Below, piece after piece: positions 1 through 9,599 of a DNA stretch of 64,000 bases (positions are counted from its first letter, which is position 1; every line of letters starts with the position of its first letter). The notes beneath the pieces were generated by a model, which did no database searches, was not told where the DNA came from, and saw only the letters and a program-made list of their open reading frames with translations. A program made the position numbers and the translations under genes. The stretch lies in the NCBI RefSeq assembly GCF_963678635.1, contig NC_087066.1, forward strand, positions 42,623,777-42,687,776, written 5' to 3'. The DNA is from Symsagittifera roscoffensis. Its lineage: Eukaryota; Xenacoelomorpha; Acoela; Convolutidae.

Positions 1-602
1 CTACAGCTAACCTCAGAGAGAGAGAGAGTGCCATGTGCTGCTAAAACTAGACTACATGGAGAACTGAACATATTCCCAAACCACCTGTTATAAGCTGAAT
101 TATGATTAAGATGATTATATCTTTTAATTTAAGAATTTTTGTTGTTGTTGTTATTGAAAAACATTTGATATCTACACTCGACCTCAAGTTCAGAAAACTT
201 TAATCGTCAAATAACTTTGTCTTCTGGTCAACTAAAGCACACATGTGAAATTCGTTAATATTTAAAAATATTGTATGTAATCTTGCCTAAAATGAACAAT
301 TATTGTCAAAATGAAATGCAATAACCAAAAGGAGAATCTTATGCTATTTATTATTGGAAAAGAAAAGTAGTATTAAAAGGAGCTATAAAATACCGATAAC
401 TGTAGTCACTGTTGTAAACCGAGAGGGTGATTTATCTTAGACCAGTTGTTCCATTCTTCGAGCCGCGCATTTTCTGAAGCCCTCACTTGCTTTGGTCACA
501 TCCTAAACCTTAAAAGAGAGGTGAGACCAATATTAATACAGAGTCGTCACATAGCAATGAAGGTCAATCGTGCAGCAATGAATAACTTCGATATCTAAAG
601 AG
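1..602. other. Non-coding AT-rich stretch
   Basis: No coding frame I can support. It holds a short (GA)n run near 17-30 and a (TTG)n run near 138-155. The (TTG)n run could be the reverse complement of a LINE-type (CAA)n tail, but no element body is visible next to it. Base composition shifts sharply to GC-rich after about 600, where the first LINE begins. Confidence 0.5.
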
Positions 603-2440
603 GTGATAAAGAGAATGTCTTGCAGAGAAAACTTGCTTCCTATCCTACCTCAGAGCCTTTACGTGGCGGATGGGATATCCAATACCCAGGAGAAAATCGG
701 AGTCCAAGAACCTTCGGCAGTTCAACGGGACCTGCCAGCAGCAGTATTTTTGGCGAAGCGCCCTGGTAACCCCGCATACCAGTGGCTCATCCTCCTGACT
801 TCCGGATACATCGAGACCAACCCCGGCCCTATCAGATGGCCTAGCGGGAAGTGTGGACGATCCGCAACGTTCGACTCGATCCGATGCGGAGATTGCAGAC
901 AGTGGACGCACAGAACCTGCCTGGGTCTGAGCCAGAAGGAGTTAAGAGTGGGAACACTGGCGTTGGCACTGCGGGTGCAGAGAAGAAACCTCCGGCACCA
1001 GCAGCCCCTGTGGCTACAACAGCCCCAAAGAAGACCAGCTCCAGAGAAGATGAGAATCCTCCAGATCAATATGAATGGTTGGCGCTCCAAGGCAGCGATT
1101 TTGGACAACCTTGCAGGCGAGACCAACACAGATGTCATTTGTATCCAAGAGACGAAGCTCTCGGACGAAGACGCCACCAAGTACCCCGGGAGCAACTGGA
1201 CCAAGTTCCTTTTTTCCAGGAACGTCCAGAGTCGCGGCGGAAAGCATATGCCAAGGAGGCATAGCCACCCTGGTCAAACCTGGAGCCAAGTGTTCCAGGT
1301 TACCGGTGACTCTTCCTCCCGATAGCGCGCTGGAGCTCCTGGGTGTCAGAATTCACCACCAAGGCGACACCCACACGGACGTCTGGAACATCTACCGCCC
1401 CCTGCCAAAGGAGTCGCGGACATTAGAGACGCCGGCATCCAGCTGCAAATCTGGCCGACAGACAAATGCAGCATAATCTGCGCCGATGCCAACGCGCACG
1501 GATCGTGGGACCGCCCGGAAACCACGGACCACGCGGGGGAATAAATCGACGACTGGGCCATCGACAAGAAGATGTATATCATCAACCAAGACGCTCCCAC
1601 CCGCACGAAGAGCGATGGCACCTGCACAGCCCCGGACATCAGCGTCGTGCCCACGAGACCGATCCTTCATGTTGCCGAAGAGGAATCAGCCAGGCTCTTT
1701 AACAAGATCGAAAACCTGGACCCGAGCCACTACCTCGCGCACATGACAACAGACGCCCCCCGACGAAGACTGAAAGCGCACGGAACAGGAGACTTTCACC
1801 CCTGCTTCAGAACAACAGCCAAGAACCGACTTATCGGCAGCACGGATGTGAAAAAAGTGCTCAAAGACCAAAGAGAACCGCGGTTCTTAGAACACTACCT
1901 GCTGAAAACCGATCCAGAGTCAATACACAGAAGAGCTACAGGCGGTGAGTTCCTGGAGTCAGTCACAGGCAGATCGAGGACCGAAGAAACTACCTTACAC
2001 CGACTGAACCGCCACATACCACTGAAAGCAACAAAACACAGACACGGAAGCACTGCGAGACCGAGGACGAAAAAGGCACTGAGCATTTCCTCCTCTAATG
2101 CCCACGATGGGAGGCCGAGAGAAAGACCTGCCTCGGCAATCAACCGGACTTGAAACTGCTGCAGACGGCCCCCGAGAACGTGCTGAAGTTTGTCCAGAAG
2201 ACTGGGCTTTTCTAGCCCCCTATTTCAAGATAAAAGGCCGTCACACACAACAACAGACAACTTGCTTCGGAAGAATTACATCAGTCTGAGAAGTCTCACT
2301 AAAAGGAGCGTTAAGTTCGTTTACTTCAAACCGGGGACCGAGCTTTTACCAGACCGGCCGTTTACTAGAAAATTTAAAAAGGATCTTACACCAGAATCGA
2401 TAACCAAATTTGATGACAGATGTAATGACGCCGTTTAATC
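603..2440 (+). mobile_element. GC-rich I/Ingi-like LINE, internally deleted
   Basis: A non-LTR retrotransposon remnant set off from its AT-rich surroundings by high GC. In order it shows a 2A-like motif, a PHD-like Cys/His finger, the N-terminal half of an apurinic-type (EEP) endonuclease, and then the C-terminal zinc-knuckle region of the polyprotein. No reverse-transcriptase motif (FxxDD/YADD type) lies between. Several frameshifts and stops show it is dead. The 3' boundary is set where GC content drops; no tail or target duplication was seen. Confidence 0.75.
615..2215 (+). pseudogene. 2A - PHD finger - EEP endonuclease polyprotein, broken
   Basis: The first frame starts at ATG 615 (an in-frame GTG lies at 603). 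A 2A-like GYIETNPGP motif is encoded near 805-833, then a Cys/His finger (C..C, then H..C) near 850-935. The endonuclease start, with the RILQINMNGW and CIQETKL motifs, follows near 1050-1160. The frame shifts near 1250 and again near 1460. The third frame carries ICADANAHGSWD and a PTR...PDIS stretch typical of the endonuclease. From about 1690 the sequence matches the far C-terminus of I/Ingi-type proteins: LDPSHYL, RRRL, then Cys..EH..C, ending at TAG 2213-2215. The reverse transcriptase expected between is absent. The family assignment rests on motif order, not on a database match. Confidence 0.7.
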
Positions 2441-3119
2441 TGGTTAAAGACAAAGATTTCACGGTTTCTCAGCAAAGTTTTGTTTGTTTTAATCGCTTCT
2501 TTTTCGAATCTTCCTTTAATTTTGCTCTTTTTTAAATCGAATTATTGCATTCTGGTCCGGTAAAAGGTCGGTCTTGTTCAAGACCTAGTCCCCTTCAAAC
2601 CATAAATTGAGCTGCACTCAAAACGCTCACACGGAGGCAAAATTTTGACCGCGGAAACGGCTCGAGATAAAGAAGTTGACACAAAATTAACATAAGAATC
2701 AAATGACGAACACTGTTAGCAAGGGTTTTGTCCAAAAACTCGGAAACCGAAGTCTCCTGGGTTTGAGTTTTGTCCGCTGAGTCGAAACATCTAAGGAATG
2801 TTTCCTCGTGTGACTCCACTGTCTCTACAAAATCAACTGACAACACTAAACCCGAAGCCTGGGGAATCAAGTTCGAGACGACTTCGACTTAGTACAAGTC
2901 AGACGTTCCGATACTTTGATCGTCGCATCCAAACATCAATTTAGGTTGCTTCCACGTGGCAGAGTCGTCCGCACATACTTAGACAACTAAGAAAAGATGC
3001 AAAACCACTGACAAAAATACTGACAATGCCCCCATGCCAGAAATAATTAGCACACAGTTGAATGCGTTCAAAATTTGTCTTCTAGGAGATATCGGCAATA
3101 AAATTCCTCAGGCTTCATT
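2441..3119. other. Unassigned sequence between two LINEs
   Basis: No frame here resembles a known protein and no terminal repeats were seen. It may include eroded 5' sequence of the RLE LINE that becomes recognisable at about 3120, or 3' untranslated sequence of the preceding element. Confidence 0.4.
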
Positions 3120-4065
3120 TAAAAGATAGCGAGATAGCATAATAGCGAAGTTATCATCGATATCTCCAAACACCCTGACGAAGTTTCCAATTGGCTGAAG
3201 CTTATGAGTATCCCCGCCCACTGTCTGAAGGCGACTGACAGAGGAGGGAAAAAACACAGAACAAACCTCACCAGTTCAGTCAACTCAGCTAAAAGATCTT
3301 TTTCCGGCACAGCTGAGATTCCGGAGCAGCCGAAAAAAAAGGCGAAGCCGAAAAAGGAAACAGAGTCTCAGGAGAAGGGTCCAAGAGAAAATTGATGATG
3401 GCAATATCCGAGGTGCCATACGGATAGCTTCACGCAATGACACGATGCCTGAAATTACACCCGAAATTGTAAATGAGATGGAAGAAAAACACCCCCGGCA
3501 CAAGTTCGCCTATGCTGTTCAGGGAAACAAAGAACAAGAATGTATCACTACTGTGGGTTCTACGGTTCTTTCTTGTATAAATTCTTTCCCGAACGGCTCA
3601 GCCGGTGGGCCTGATAAATTGAGGCCTCAAATTATCAAAGACATGATTGGAATGTGTAACGAAACATCAAACAAACTGATTGAAGACCTGACCGGGCTCA
3701 CAAATATCATCTTGAGCGGTGGTGTACCGATTGATATCAGACCTTTCTTTTTCGGGGCAAACTTGTTGGCACTCAAAAAACCTTCTTCCGGCGTTCGGCC
3801 CATGGCAGTCGGCAACACACTTCGCAGATTGGCAGCGAAATGTGCCGGCAAAGACCACGAACTATTAGAACGAAGAAGATGTTCATATGGATCTACTCAA
3901 CTGGGCTTCGGCACCAAAAATGGATGTGAGGCGGCAGTCCATGCTACCCGCAAAATCCTATCTTCTCCAGGCATCAGCGATGAACACGTTCTAGTCAAAA
4001 TTGATTTCGAAAATGCTTTCAACTCAATCTCAAGGCAACACATGCTGGAGAACATTAGCGATCAA
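3120..4065 (+). pseudogene. RLE-type LINE, block 1 (N-terminal part and RT fingers)
   Basis: First of three blocks of one old non-LTR retrotransposon. A region around 3190-3390 encodes a lysine-rich linker (DRGGKKHRTNL, then KKKAKPKK). After a frameshift near 3340-3380 the frame runs through RVQEKIDDGNIRGAIRIASR into the reverse-transcriptase fingers. These include AGGPDKLRP near 3600, FFFGANLLALKKPSSGVRPM, NTLRRLAAKC and the palm A motif KIDFENAFNSISRQHML near 3998-4050. Reading stops making sense at about 4065, where insert 1 begins. The protein resumes at 8784. The 5' end of the element is not defined. Confidence 0.8.
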
Positions 4066-4133
4066 ATTAAATTTCTAGCGATCAGTCGGTTCATTTTAAT
4101 GTCTTATTTTTAATTTCGCTTTTAATCGCCAAC

Positions 4134-5162
4134 ATGTTTGACCTCGAAACTTTCCGAAATCTGAACGACGAATTGAAATACGAGCTGTATAAAGACTTAG
4201 TCGAAAATGTTACTTATTTTAAACGAATTATCGAAAACTTAACTGTATCAACGAAAGAGGAAGAAAGAGGAAACAAATTTTTTGATCTAGAAAATTTTAA
4301 AAACACGGGCAATTCGAAAATTACAGAAAACAAATTTGAAAACGAATGGAGCAAGATTGGAACTCGCAGCAGAAATCAGAACAAACGAAGCGAAAATAAC
4401 CAAGAAAGCAAGAATAACCAAGAAATCAAAATACAAGCAACCAATATTCAAGAAGAAAAATTCGACCAGCAACGAAAACATTTATTTTTACCACGAGAAG
4501 GAGAATATTCTGGCCTATTACTGGGAGACTCAATTGTTAACAGAATCAATGGGGAACAAATATCGGAAAATGTGTTGGCGAGAGGATTTGGTGGGCACAA
4601 AATTTCTGCATTGCTGGAACGCGTGAGAAACAGTAAGTCGCGACATTTTAAACATGTAACTACGCTAATTGGAATAAATGACTGCCTCTCAAGTGATTTC
4701 GACGCGAAGGAAGCCGTGAGTAGCTTAGAAAAACTAATTTATCTCATAAATCATAAATTCTCCCCAGAAACAATTTCACTATGTACTGTAACTCCCTTAG
4801 GCGCTTTTAGAAAAGATTTTAATCCAAATGTACAGAAGCTAAACAAGCAAATTCTTAATTTAGTACGGAATGTAAAAGACTTGGGCGAAGTAAAATTGGA
4901 TATTTTAGACATAAACAAAATTTTTAGTCAAAATACAGATGCTCTTAGCTCGGATGGTTTGCATCCTTCTGATGGGGGTGTTGAAATTTTGGTGCAAAGT
5001 TTTAGAGATTCTTTTAGGGGTTCTGATATTAATGCAAACACATGTGAGATTACAACCCGCCCCAGAATGAAGCAAACCCAACAATCATCAAATTTAGATC
5101 CAAAAACGGCAGAAATGTTACAATTTTTCCAAAACGGTGCAAAATTTTTTAGGAAATACTAG
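4134..5162 (+). CDS. LINE ORF1 with SGNH/GDSL hydrolase domain
   Basis: A 342-residue protein starting at ATG 4134. Residues 1-120 are charged and rich in Asn, Glu and Lys, with little predicted fold. Residues about 127-295 look like an SGNH/GDSL-type hydrolase: GDSI at 131-134 (candidate nucleophile Ser133), GFGG at 151-154, GIND at 180-183 (Asn182) and DGLHPS at 274-279 (Asp274, His277). Esterase-like ORF1 proteins are known in some CR1-group LINEs, where they may act on lipids or help RNP handling. Their exact role is unsettled. All four SGNH blocks keep their key residues, so the domain could be catalytic. It ends with TAG, 56 bases before the ORF2 start. Confidence 0.85.
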   Translation: MFDLETFRNLNDELKYELYKDLVENVTYFKRIIENLTVSTKEEERGNKFFDLENFKNTGNSKITENKFENEWSKIGTRSRNQNKRSENNQESKNNQEIKIQATNIQEEKFDQQRKHLFLPREGEYSGLLLGDSIVNRINGEQISENVLARGFGGHKISALLERVRNSKSRHFKHVTTLIGINDCLSSDFDAKEAVSSLEKLIYLINHKFSPETISLCTVTPLGAFRKDFNPNVQKLNKQILNLVRNVKDLGEVKLDILDINKIFSQNTDALSSDGLHPSDGGVEILVQSFRDSFRGSDINANTCEITTRPRMKQTQQSSNLDPKTAEMLQFFQNGAKFFRKY

Positions 5163-5218
5163 TTTCGCATTTTTTCTTGGTGCAAACTTTGGCGATTATT
5201 TAATTTATTTAACCTATT

Positions 5219-8200
5219 ATGCTGAATATTAAATTCTGGTTGTTTTGTGCAATTTTTCTAATTTCCAAGGCTCAGATGGAAACTAAAGAAAAAACTATTG
5301 TTTACTGGGGCTATCTAAGCTGCCAGCAAAAGATATTATCAACGAAATGTGGGATAAATGAGCGGAGAGCTACCACACTGACTCATCTTTTCCTTTTCGC
5401 GTTGTTACTGACCCAAAGTGGGGATGTTGAAAAAAACCCTGGTCCTATCGAAACCATTGAAACAGTCTACGGTATCTGCTCAAAAAATTGTGCAAATCTT
5501 AAATTTGTTCATTTGAATTTTCAAAGTATTATTAGAAAACGGATGCAATTGAAAAAATTTCTTGATGATATGGGCGAAAACACAATTATAGGAATTTCCG
5601 AAACGTGGCTTAAAAAAGAAGATAGTGACAATTTATGGAATTTCCAACCTAGAACGCATGCGATGTTCAGATATGATAGGCAATCAGCGGTAAAAAAGAA
5701 AGGCGGTGGCGTTTTGTTATATATACCAGTCAAATTGGCTCCGAAATTGAGGCCTGATCTAAATTTATTTGATAAAGAGAAATATGAGTCAGTGTGGGTT
5801 GAGTGCAAATCTACATTTAACATTTCGAGTAAAGAAAAAATGTTAGTTAATTTGTGTTATAACCCAAGCAGATCAAACTTTATTGATTTTTTGGAACAAT
5901 TAACGCTTAACATAGATAATGCTTTTTCAGTTTCTAATAAAATTACGCTTTTGGGTGATTATAACATAAATTATCTGGATAGCAAAGAAAAAGAAAATTT
6001 AGATTCTATAATTATTCCATATGGATTGAAGGTTTTTTGTCCAAACGATGAGACCAGAATTAGTTCCTCAACAAAAACTCATATCGACTACATAATCAGT
6101 GACTATGAAACAAACGGCATTGAGTTTTGTTTTGATACACCTTATAAAACCGACCATTTTGCTTCATTTATTTTGACGGATATAAAATGCGGCAAAATTT
6201 TACCGAGGATAATTACGACTTTCAATAAGAAAAATTATCAGAAAAATGAATTTTGCAATTCACTCTCCGCTCTTCCTTGGTATCTCTTATATCAATGTAC
6301 AGACGCACAAAACATGTTCTCGACGATGATTTATTTAATTTCTTGTGCTCTACAGCAACATGCTCCTATCGAAAAAAAGTTTGTTCGTAATTTTAAACCA
6401 AAAAACGTGTTGAAAACGGAATGGTTCGATTCAGAATGTCAGCAATTGTTGACTAAGAAACAGAATTCACTCAGATCATATCGCAGTCAAAGCACAAGCG
6501 ATAATTGGTCAAAGTACCAGTTTTTACGTAATCAAATGAGCAAATTGATTAGAAGTAAACAATTCGATCATTCAAAAAATTGTTTTTCACTTCTCAGCAC
6601 TATCCAACAAAAATGGAAATATATTAACCAAGTTAGAGGTACATGTTCTGGCAACCATCGAATTACAGTTCTACGAAATTCCTTCAGTGAAATGATAACC
6701 CAAGACAAAAAAATTGCCAATCATTTAAATTATATTTTTTCAAACTTAGGCGAATTTTTCGGCGCTAAAAAGCCTCCGAATTACAACAAATCTGCCTCTG
6801 AATCTGCATCTTTTCATTTTCAACACATTACAGTGAAGCAATGCTTTGATATAGTTCGAAAAATCAATGTTGGAAAACCTCTCGGACCTTGTACCGTACC
6901 TGCTTGGGCAATCATTGACGGTCAATCAGTTATAGTTCCACATTTAACTTTTGTCATAAATACTTGCTTAGATGAGAACATTTTCCCGATCGAACTGAAA
7001 AAAGCAAACGTAATCCCTTTGTTCAAAAAAGATGACCCAATGGATGCAAAAAATTATCGGCCAATATCAATAACTTGTGCTTTTTCTAAAATTTTTGAAA
7101 AAATTTTACATGCCCAAATAACAGAACATCTTGACAAATTTCAAATAATGACACCATTTCAATTCGGATTTCGCAAAAACATTTCAACACAAGATGCTCT
7201 TGTTTATGTGACAGAAAGTATTCGAAATCAAATAGATTCAAAAAAAATCGTACATGCAGCTTTATTAGATCTGTCCAAGGCTTTTGATTCTATTTCGCAT
7301 GAAGTTTTAATTGAAAAAATGCTTTCTCTCGGTTTTTCAAATGGAGCAAATGCTTTAATTGCTAGCTTCCTAAACAAACGTATTCAAAGAGTAAACGTCA
7401 ATGGAATTTTTTCAGACTGGATTGAAATAAAACGAGGTGTCCCACAAGGAACGGTACTTGGTCCGTTGTTGTTCAATATTTATGTTAATGACATACAAGA
7501 GCGATTATATGAGGGTTGTACTTTAGTTCAATATGCTGACGACTGTATGGTTTTTTCCTCTTCTATAATTTTTGAGGATGCTTTGAATCGATTGCAAAAA
7601 TCACTCAATAATCTAACGGAATTTTTTGCAGAGAACCAATTGAATCTGAATGCATCTAAATCGGAATTTATAACATTTTGTCAAAAAAATGATAGCAAAA
7701 ATGTGGATACTGATAAACTAGTAATTAGTGGGCATTATGTAGCCAAAAAATCAGAATGCAAATATTTAGGCATAATTCTTGATTCAAGTTTATCTTTTCA
7801 TGCTCAAATCAAAACAATTCTCCAAAAAATGGCCCAAGGGATTAAAACTATTGATACAATTGGACAACAACTGCCGACATTATCATTAGTTGCCTTGCTT
7901 CATTGTCTTGTTTTATCACATTTAGATTATTCAGCAATTTTTTTACAACAAATTAATGCTACTTTGATGCTATCTCTGGAGAAACAGTTGAACTGGGCGC
8001 TAAAAAGAACATATTTCAGATCGAATTTTAAATCTTCTTCCCTTCTTCGCATTAGTAAATCGTTCATTGGTATCGTGAAAAGAATTGAGTTAAAGTGTAT
8101 AACATACTTATACCAATATCTTACAAACAAAAAGAAGGCTTTTGAAAATACACTGAGACTACCGACTGCCAATTATAGGCTCAACGAAAGAACGAAACAA

Positions 8201-8416
8201 ATTATTTTTGACAAACATTGTTCGACTGCTTCTCTACAAAAATCATTTTTTCATTTGACTTCTAAAAAATGGAATTCACTGCCCATAATTTTGCGCAATT
8301 TAGAAAAATCGAAAACAGAATTCAAGAAAAAATTGAAAGAATTTTACGTGAGTGAATTGAGAAACAATCCTATATGTACTAATACAAATACGTGGCGTGA
8401 TTACCGTTTTTGCTAG
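5219..8416 (+). CDS. LINE ORF2: N-terminal signal-like segment, 2A, EEP endonuclease, RT
   Basis: 1065 residues, open throughout. Residues 2-19 are hydrophobic and resemble a signal peptide. Residues 58-76 form a 2A peptide ending GDVEKNPG/P, with skipping expected between Gly75 and Pro76. The EEP endonuclease occupies roughly 94-320: NFQS near 100-103, SETWL with Glu128, GDYNINYL, THIDYII, and TDHFA with His313. The reverse transcriptase covers roughly 500-800: NYRPIS, FGFRKN, DLSKAFDSIS with Asp684, RGVPQGTVLGPLLF and YADD at 772-775. The tail continues to residue 1065. This is the replicative protein of the element: it nicks the target and primes cDNA synthesis on it. All core residues are present. 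Confidence 0.92.
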   Translation: MLNIKFWLFCAIFLISKAQMETKEKTIVYWGYLSCQQKILSTKCGINERRATTLTHLFLFALLLTQSGDVEKNPGPIETIETVYGICSKNCANLKFVHLNFQSIIRKRMQLKKFLDDMGENTIIGISETWLKKEDSDNLWNFQPRTHAMFRYDRQSAVKKKGGGVLLYIPVKLAPKLRPDLNLFDKEKYESVWVECKSTFNISSKEKMLVNLCYNPSRSNFIDFLEQLTLNIDNAFSVSNKITLLGDYNINYLDSKEKENLDSIIIPYGLKVFCPNDETRISSSTKTHIDYIISDYETNGIEFCFDTPYKTDHFASFILTDIKCGKILPRIITTFNKKNYQKNEFCNSLSALPWYLLYQCTDAQNMFSTMIYLISCALQQHAPIEKKFVRNFKPKNVLKTEWFDSECQQLLTKKQNSLRSYRSQSTSDNWSKYQFLRNQMSKLIRSKQFDHSKNCFSLLSTIQQKWKYINQVRGTCSGNHRITVLRNSFSEMITQDKKIANHLNYIFSNLGEFFGAKKPPNYNKSASESASFHFQHITVKQCFDIVRKINVGKPLGPCTVPAWAIIDGQSVIVPHLTFVINTCLDENIFPIELKKANVIPLFKKDDPMDAKNYRPISITCAFSKIFEKILHAQITEHLDKFQIMTPFQFGFRKNISTQDALVYVTESIRNQIDSKKIVHAALLDLSKAFDSISHEVLIEKMLSLGFSNGANALIASFLNKRIQRVNVNGIFSDWIEIKRGVPQGTVLGPLLFNIYVNDIQERLYEGCTLVQYADDCMVFSSSIIFEDALNRLQKSLNNLTEFFAENQLNLNASKSEFITFCQKNDSKNVDTDKLVISGHYVAKKSECKYLGIILDSSLSFHAQIKTILQKMAQGIKTIDTIGQQLPTLSLVALLHCLVLSHLDYSAIFLQQINATLMLSLEKQLNWALKRTYFRSNFKSSSLLRISKSFIGIVKRIELKCITYLYQYLTNKKKAFENTLRLPTANYRLNERTKQIIFDKHCSTASLQKSFFHLTSKKWNSLPIILRNLEKSKTEFKKKLKEFYVSELRNNPICTNTNTWRDYRFC
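5390..5446 (+). other. 2A ribosome-skipping peptide coding site
   Basis: Encodes residues 58-76 of ORF2, ending in the exact D-V-E-x-N-P-G-P consensus with a hydrophobic Leu-rich run before it (LFLFALLLTQSG). In known 2A peptides the ribosome fails to form the Gly-Pro bond and then resumes. Here that would release a 75-residue leader and start the endonuclease-RT protein at proline. Confidence 0.88.
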
Positions 8417-8783
8417 TTCTATATTTTTTAATTCAGTTTAATTTTTCACACATTGCTTGAAAGAGAAACTGTATATACTCTGTATATACGTTGTATAATT
8501 GGACTATCTGTAAAATTGTTTGTAAAGTTTTATTACCAGCTTGTTCCTAATTCTTAAATCTTTAATTTTCTATAGTATCCGAAACTTCATATACTTTAAT
8601 CAACCAATTTCCGAACTGTAACCGATTTTTTTTTTTGTTTTGTTTATTGCTTGTTTTCTGATGTTTTGTTTTTGTTTGATGTAACCAATGAATTTATAAC
8701 CAATTTTATTATTTACACTTTGCTACACTGATGCCTCGGCTTTTTATTGTATAGTAATTCAAGTGTTCTTTCTTCTTCTTCTT

Positions 8784-9519
8784 CAGTACCCTCGCCTGAA
8801 AAATTTTGCGTTCTCAGCCTATAGCCAACCCTCCTATCTGTTCTTTGGATCTCATATTCTGAACTCAGATGAAGGAGCTCAACAAGGAGACCCGGAGGGG
8901 CCGCCCATTATCTGTGACAGGATTAACGACATGATTCATTCGCTGACTTCTGCTCTTAACTTCTGGTATCTGGACGATGGGAATCTTGCTGATAAGTTCT
9001 GGGAAGTTTTCGAGGACTTGAAACTGGTGATAGAGCGCGCTCGTATGCTTGGCCTGAAAGTTAAGACTTCGAAATGTGAGCTAACTTTCCTAGGTTCACC
9101 GAGTGAAGAGCTCAACCTCGAAATACTGCAACTATTCAACACGATCTGCCCTGCTATACAAGAGACTCCACTGGATGACCTATGCATCCTTGGTGCAGGC
9201 ATGGGTGCTGACTGTGTCCTTGACAAATTGACCAAACGTTCTGAAGATCTTGAGCTACTGAGCGAACGCCTGGTCGAAATCGAGGCACAATCGGAGCTTT
9301 TTCTTTTGAAAAACTCGTTCAGTATACCGAAACTGACATTTCTGCTCCGCACGTCACCGTGCTTCATGCACCCCGACATACTCTCCAACTATGATTCCAT
9401 TTTGACCTCAGCACTGGAAAAAATCACCAATGTTCAACTTACAGATTCTTCTCGCATCCAAGCCTGTCTGCCTGTTAAAGTGGGTGGCCTGGGTCTGCCA
9501 TCTGCGTCATTGCATGCGA
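8784..9519 (+). pseudogene. RLE-type LINE, block 2 (RT palm and thumb)
   Basis: Continues the protein interrupted at 4065. It reads YPRLKNFAFSAYSQPS, LFFG, then EGAQQGDPEGPP, the YLDD catalytic box near 8968, and thumb-region motifs (SKCELTFLG, LLKNSFSIPKL, LLRTSPC). It ends with VGGLGLPSASLHA at about 9519, where insert 2 begins. The frame is open from 8763, but the first 21 bases belong to the insert 1 tail. The order of motifs matches the minus-strand relative at 16440-18020, which supports joining the blocks. Confidence 0.85.
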
Positions 9520-9599
9520 CTTCAGATATTGCATGCGACTTCAAATAGTTTCAGATATTTGAATGTTTACCGGGGTAGCAATGGTTGCCCCGCAATAAA

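Larger units (their letters stand above)
4066..8784 (+). mobile_element. Insert 1: CR1/L2-like LINE with two open ORFs
   Basis: A 4.7 kb non-LTR retrotransposon inserted into the palm region of the RLE LINE. It has a short leader, ORF1 (4134-5162), a 56-bp spacer, ORF2 (5219-8416), a 350-bp AT-rich 3' UTR and a (TTC)n-like tail at 8767-8784. Both frames are open end to end, so this copy may be young or recently active. The boundaries are set by where the host protein stops (…HMLEN) and restarts (YPRLKNF…). No convincing target-site duplication was found, as is common for CR1/L2 elements. Confidence 0.85.

Noticed and set aside
3445-4113. A host gene encoding an RT-like protein on its own
   Set aside because: It is the N-terminal block of a LINE whose remaining domains are found further downstream, after inserted elements.
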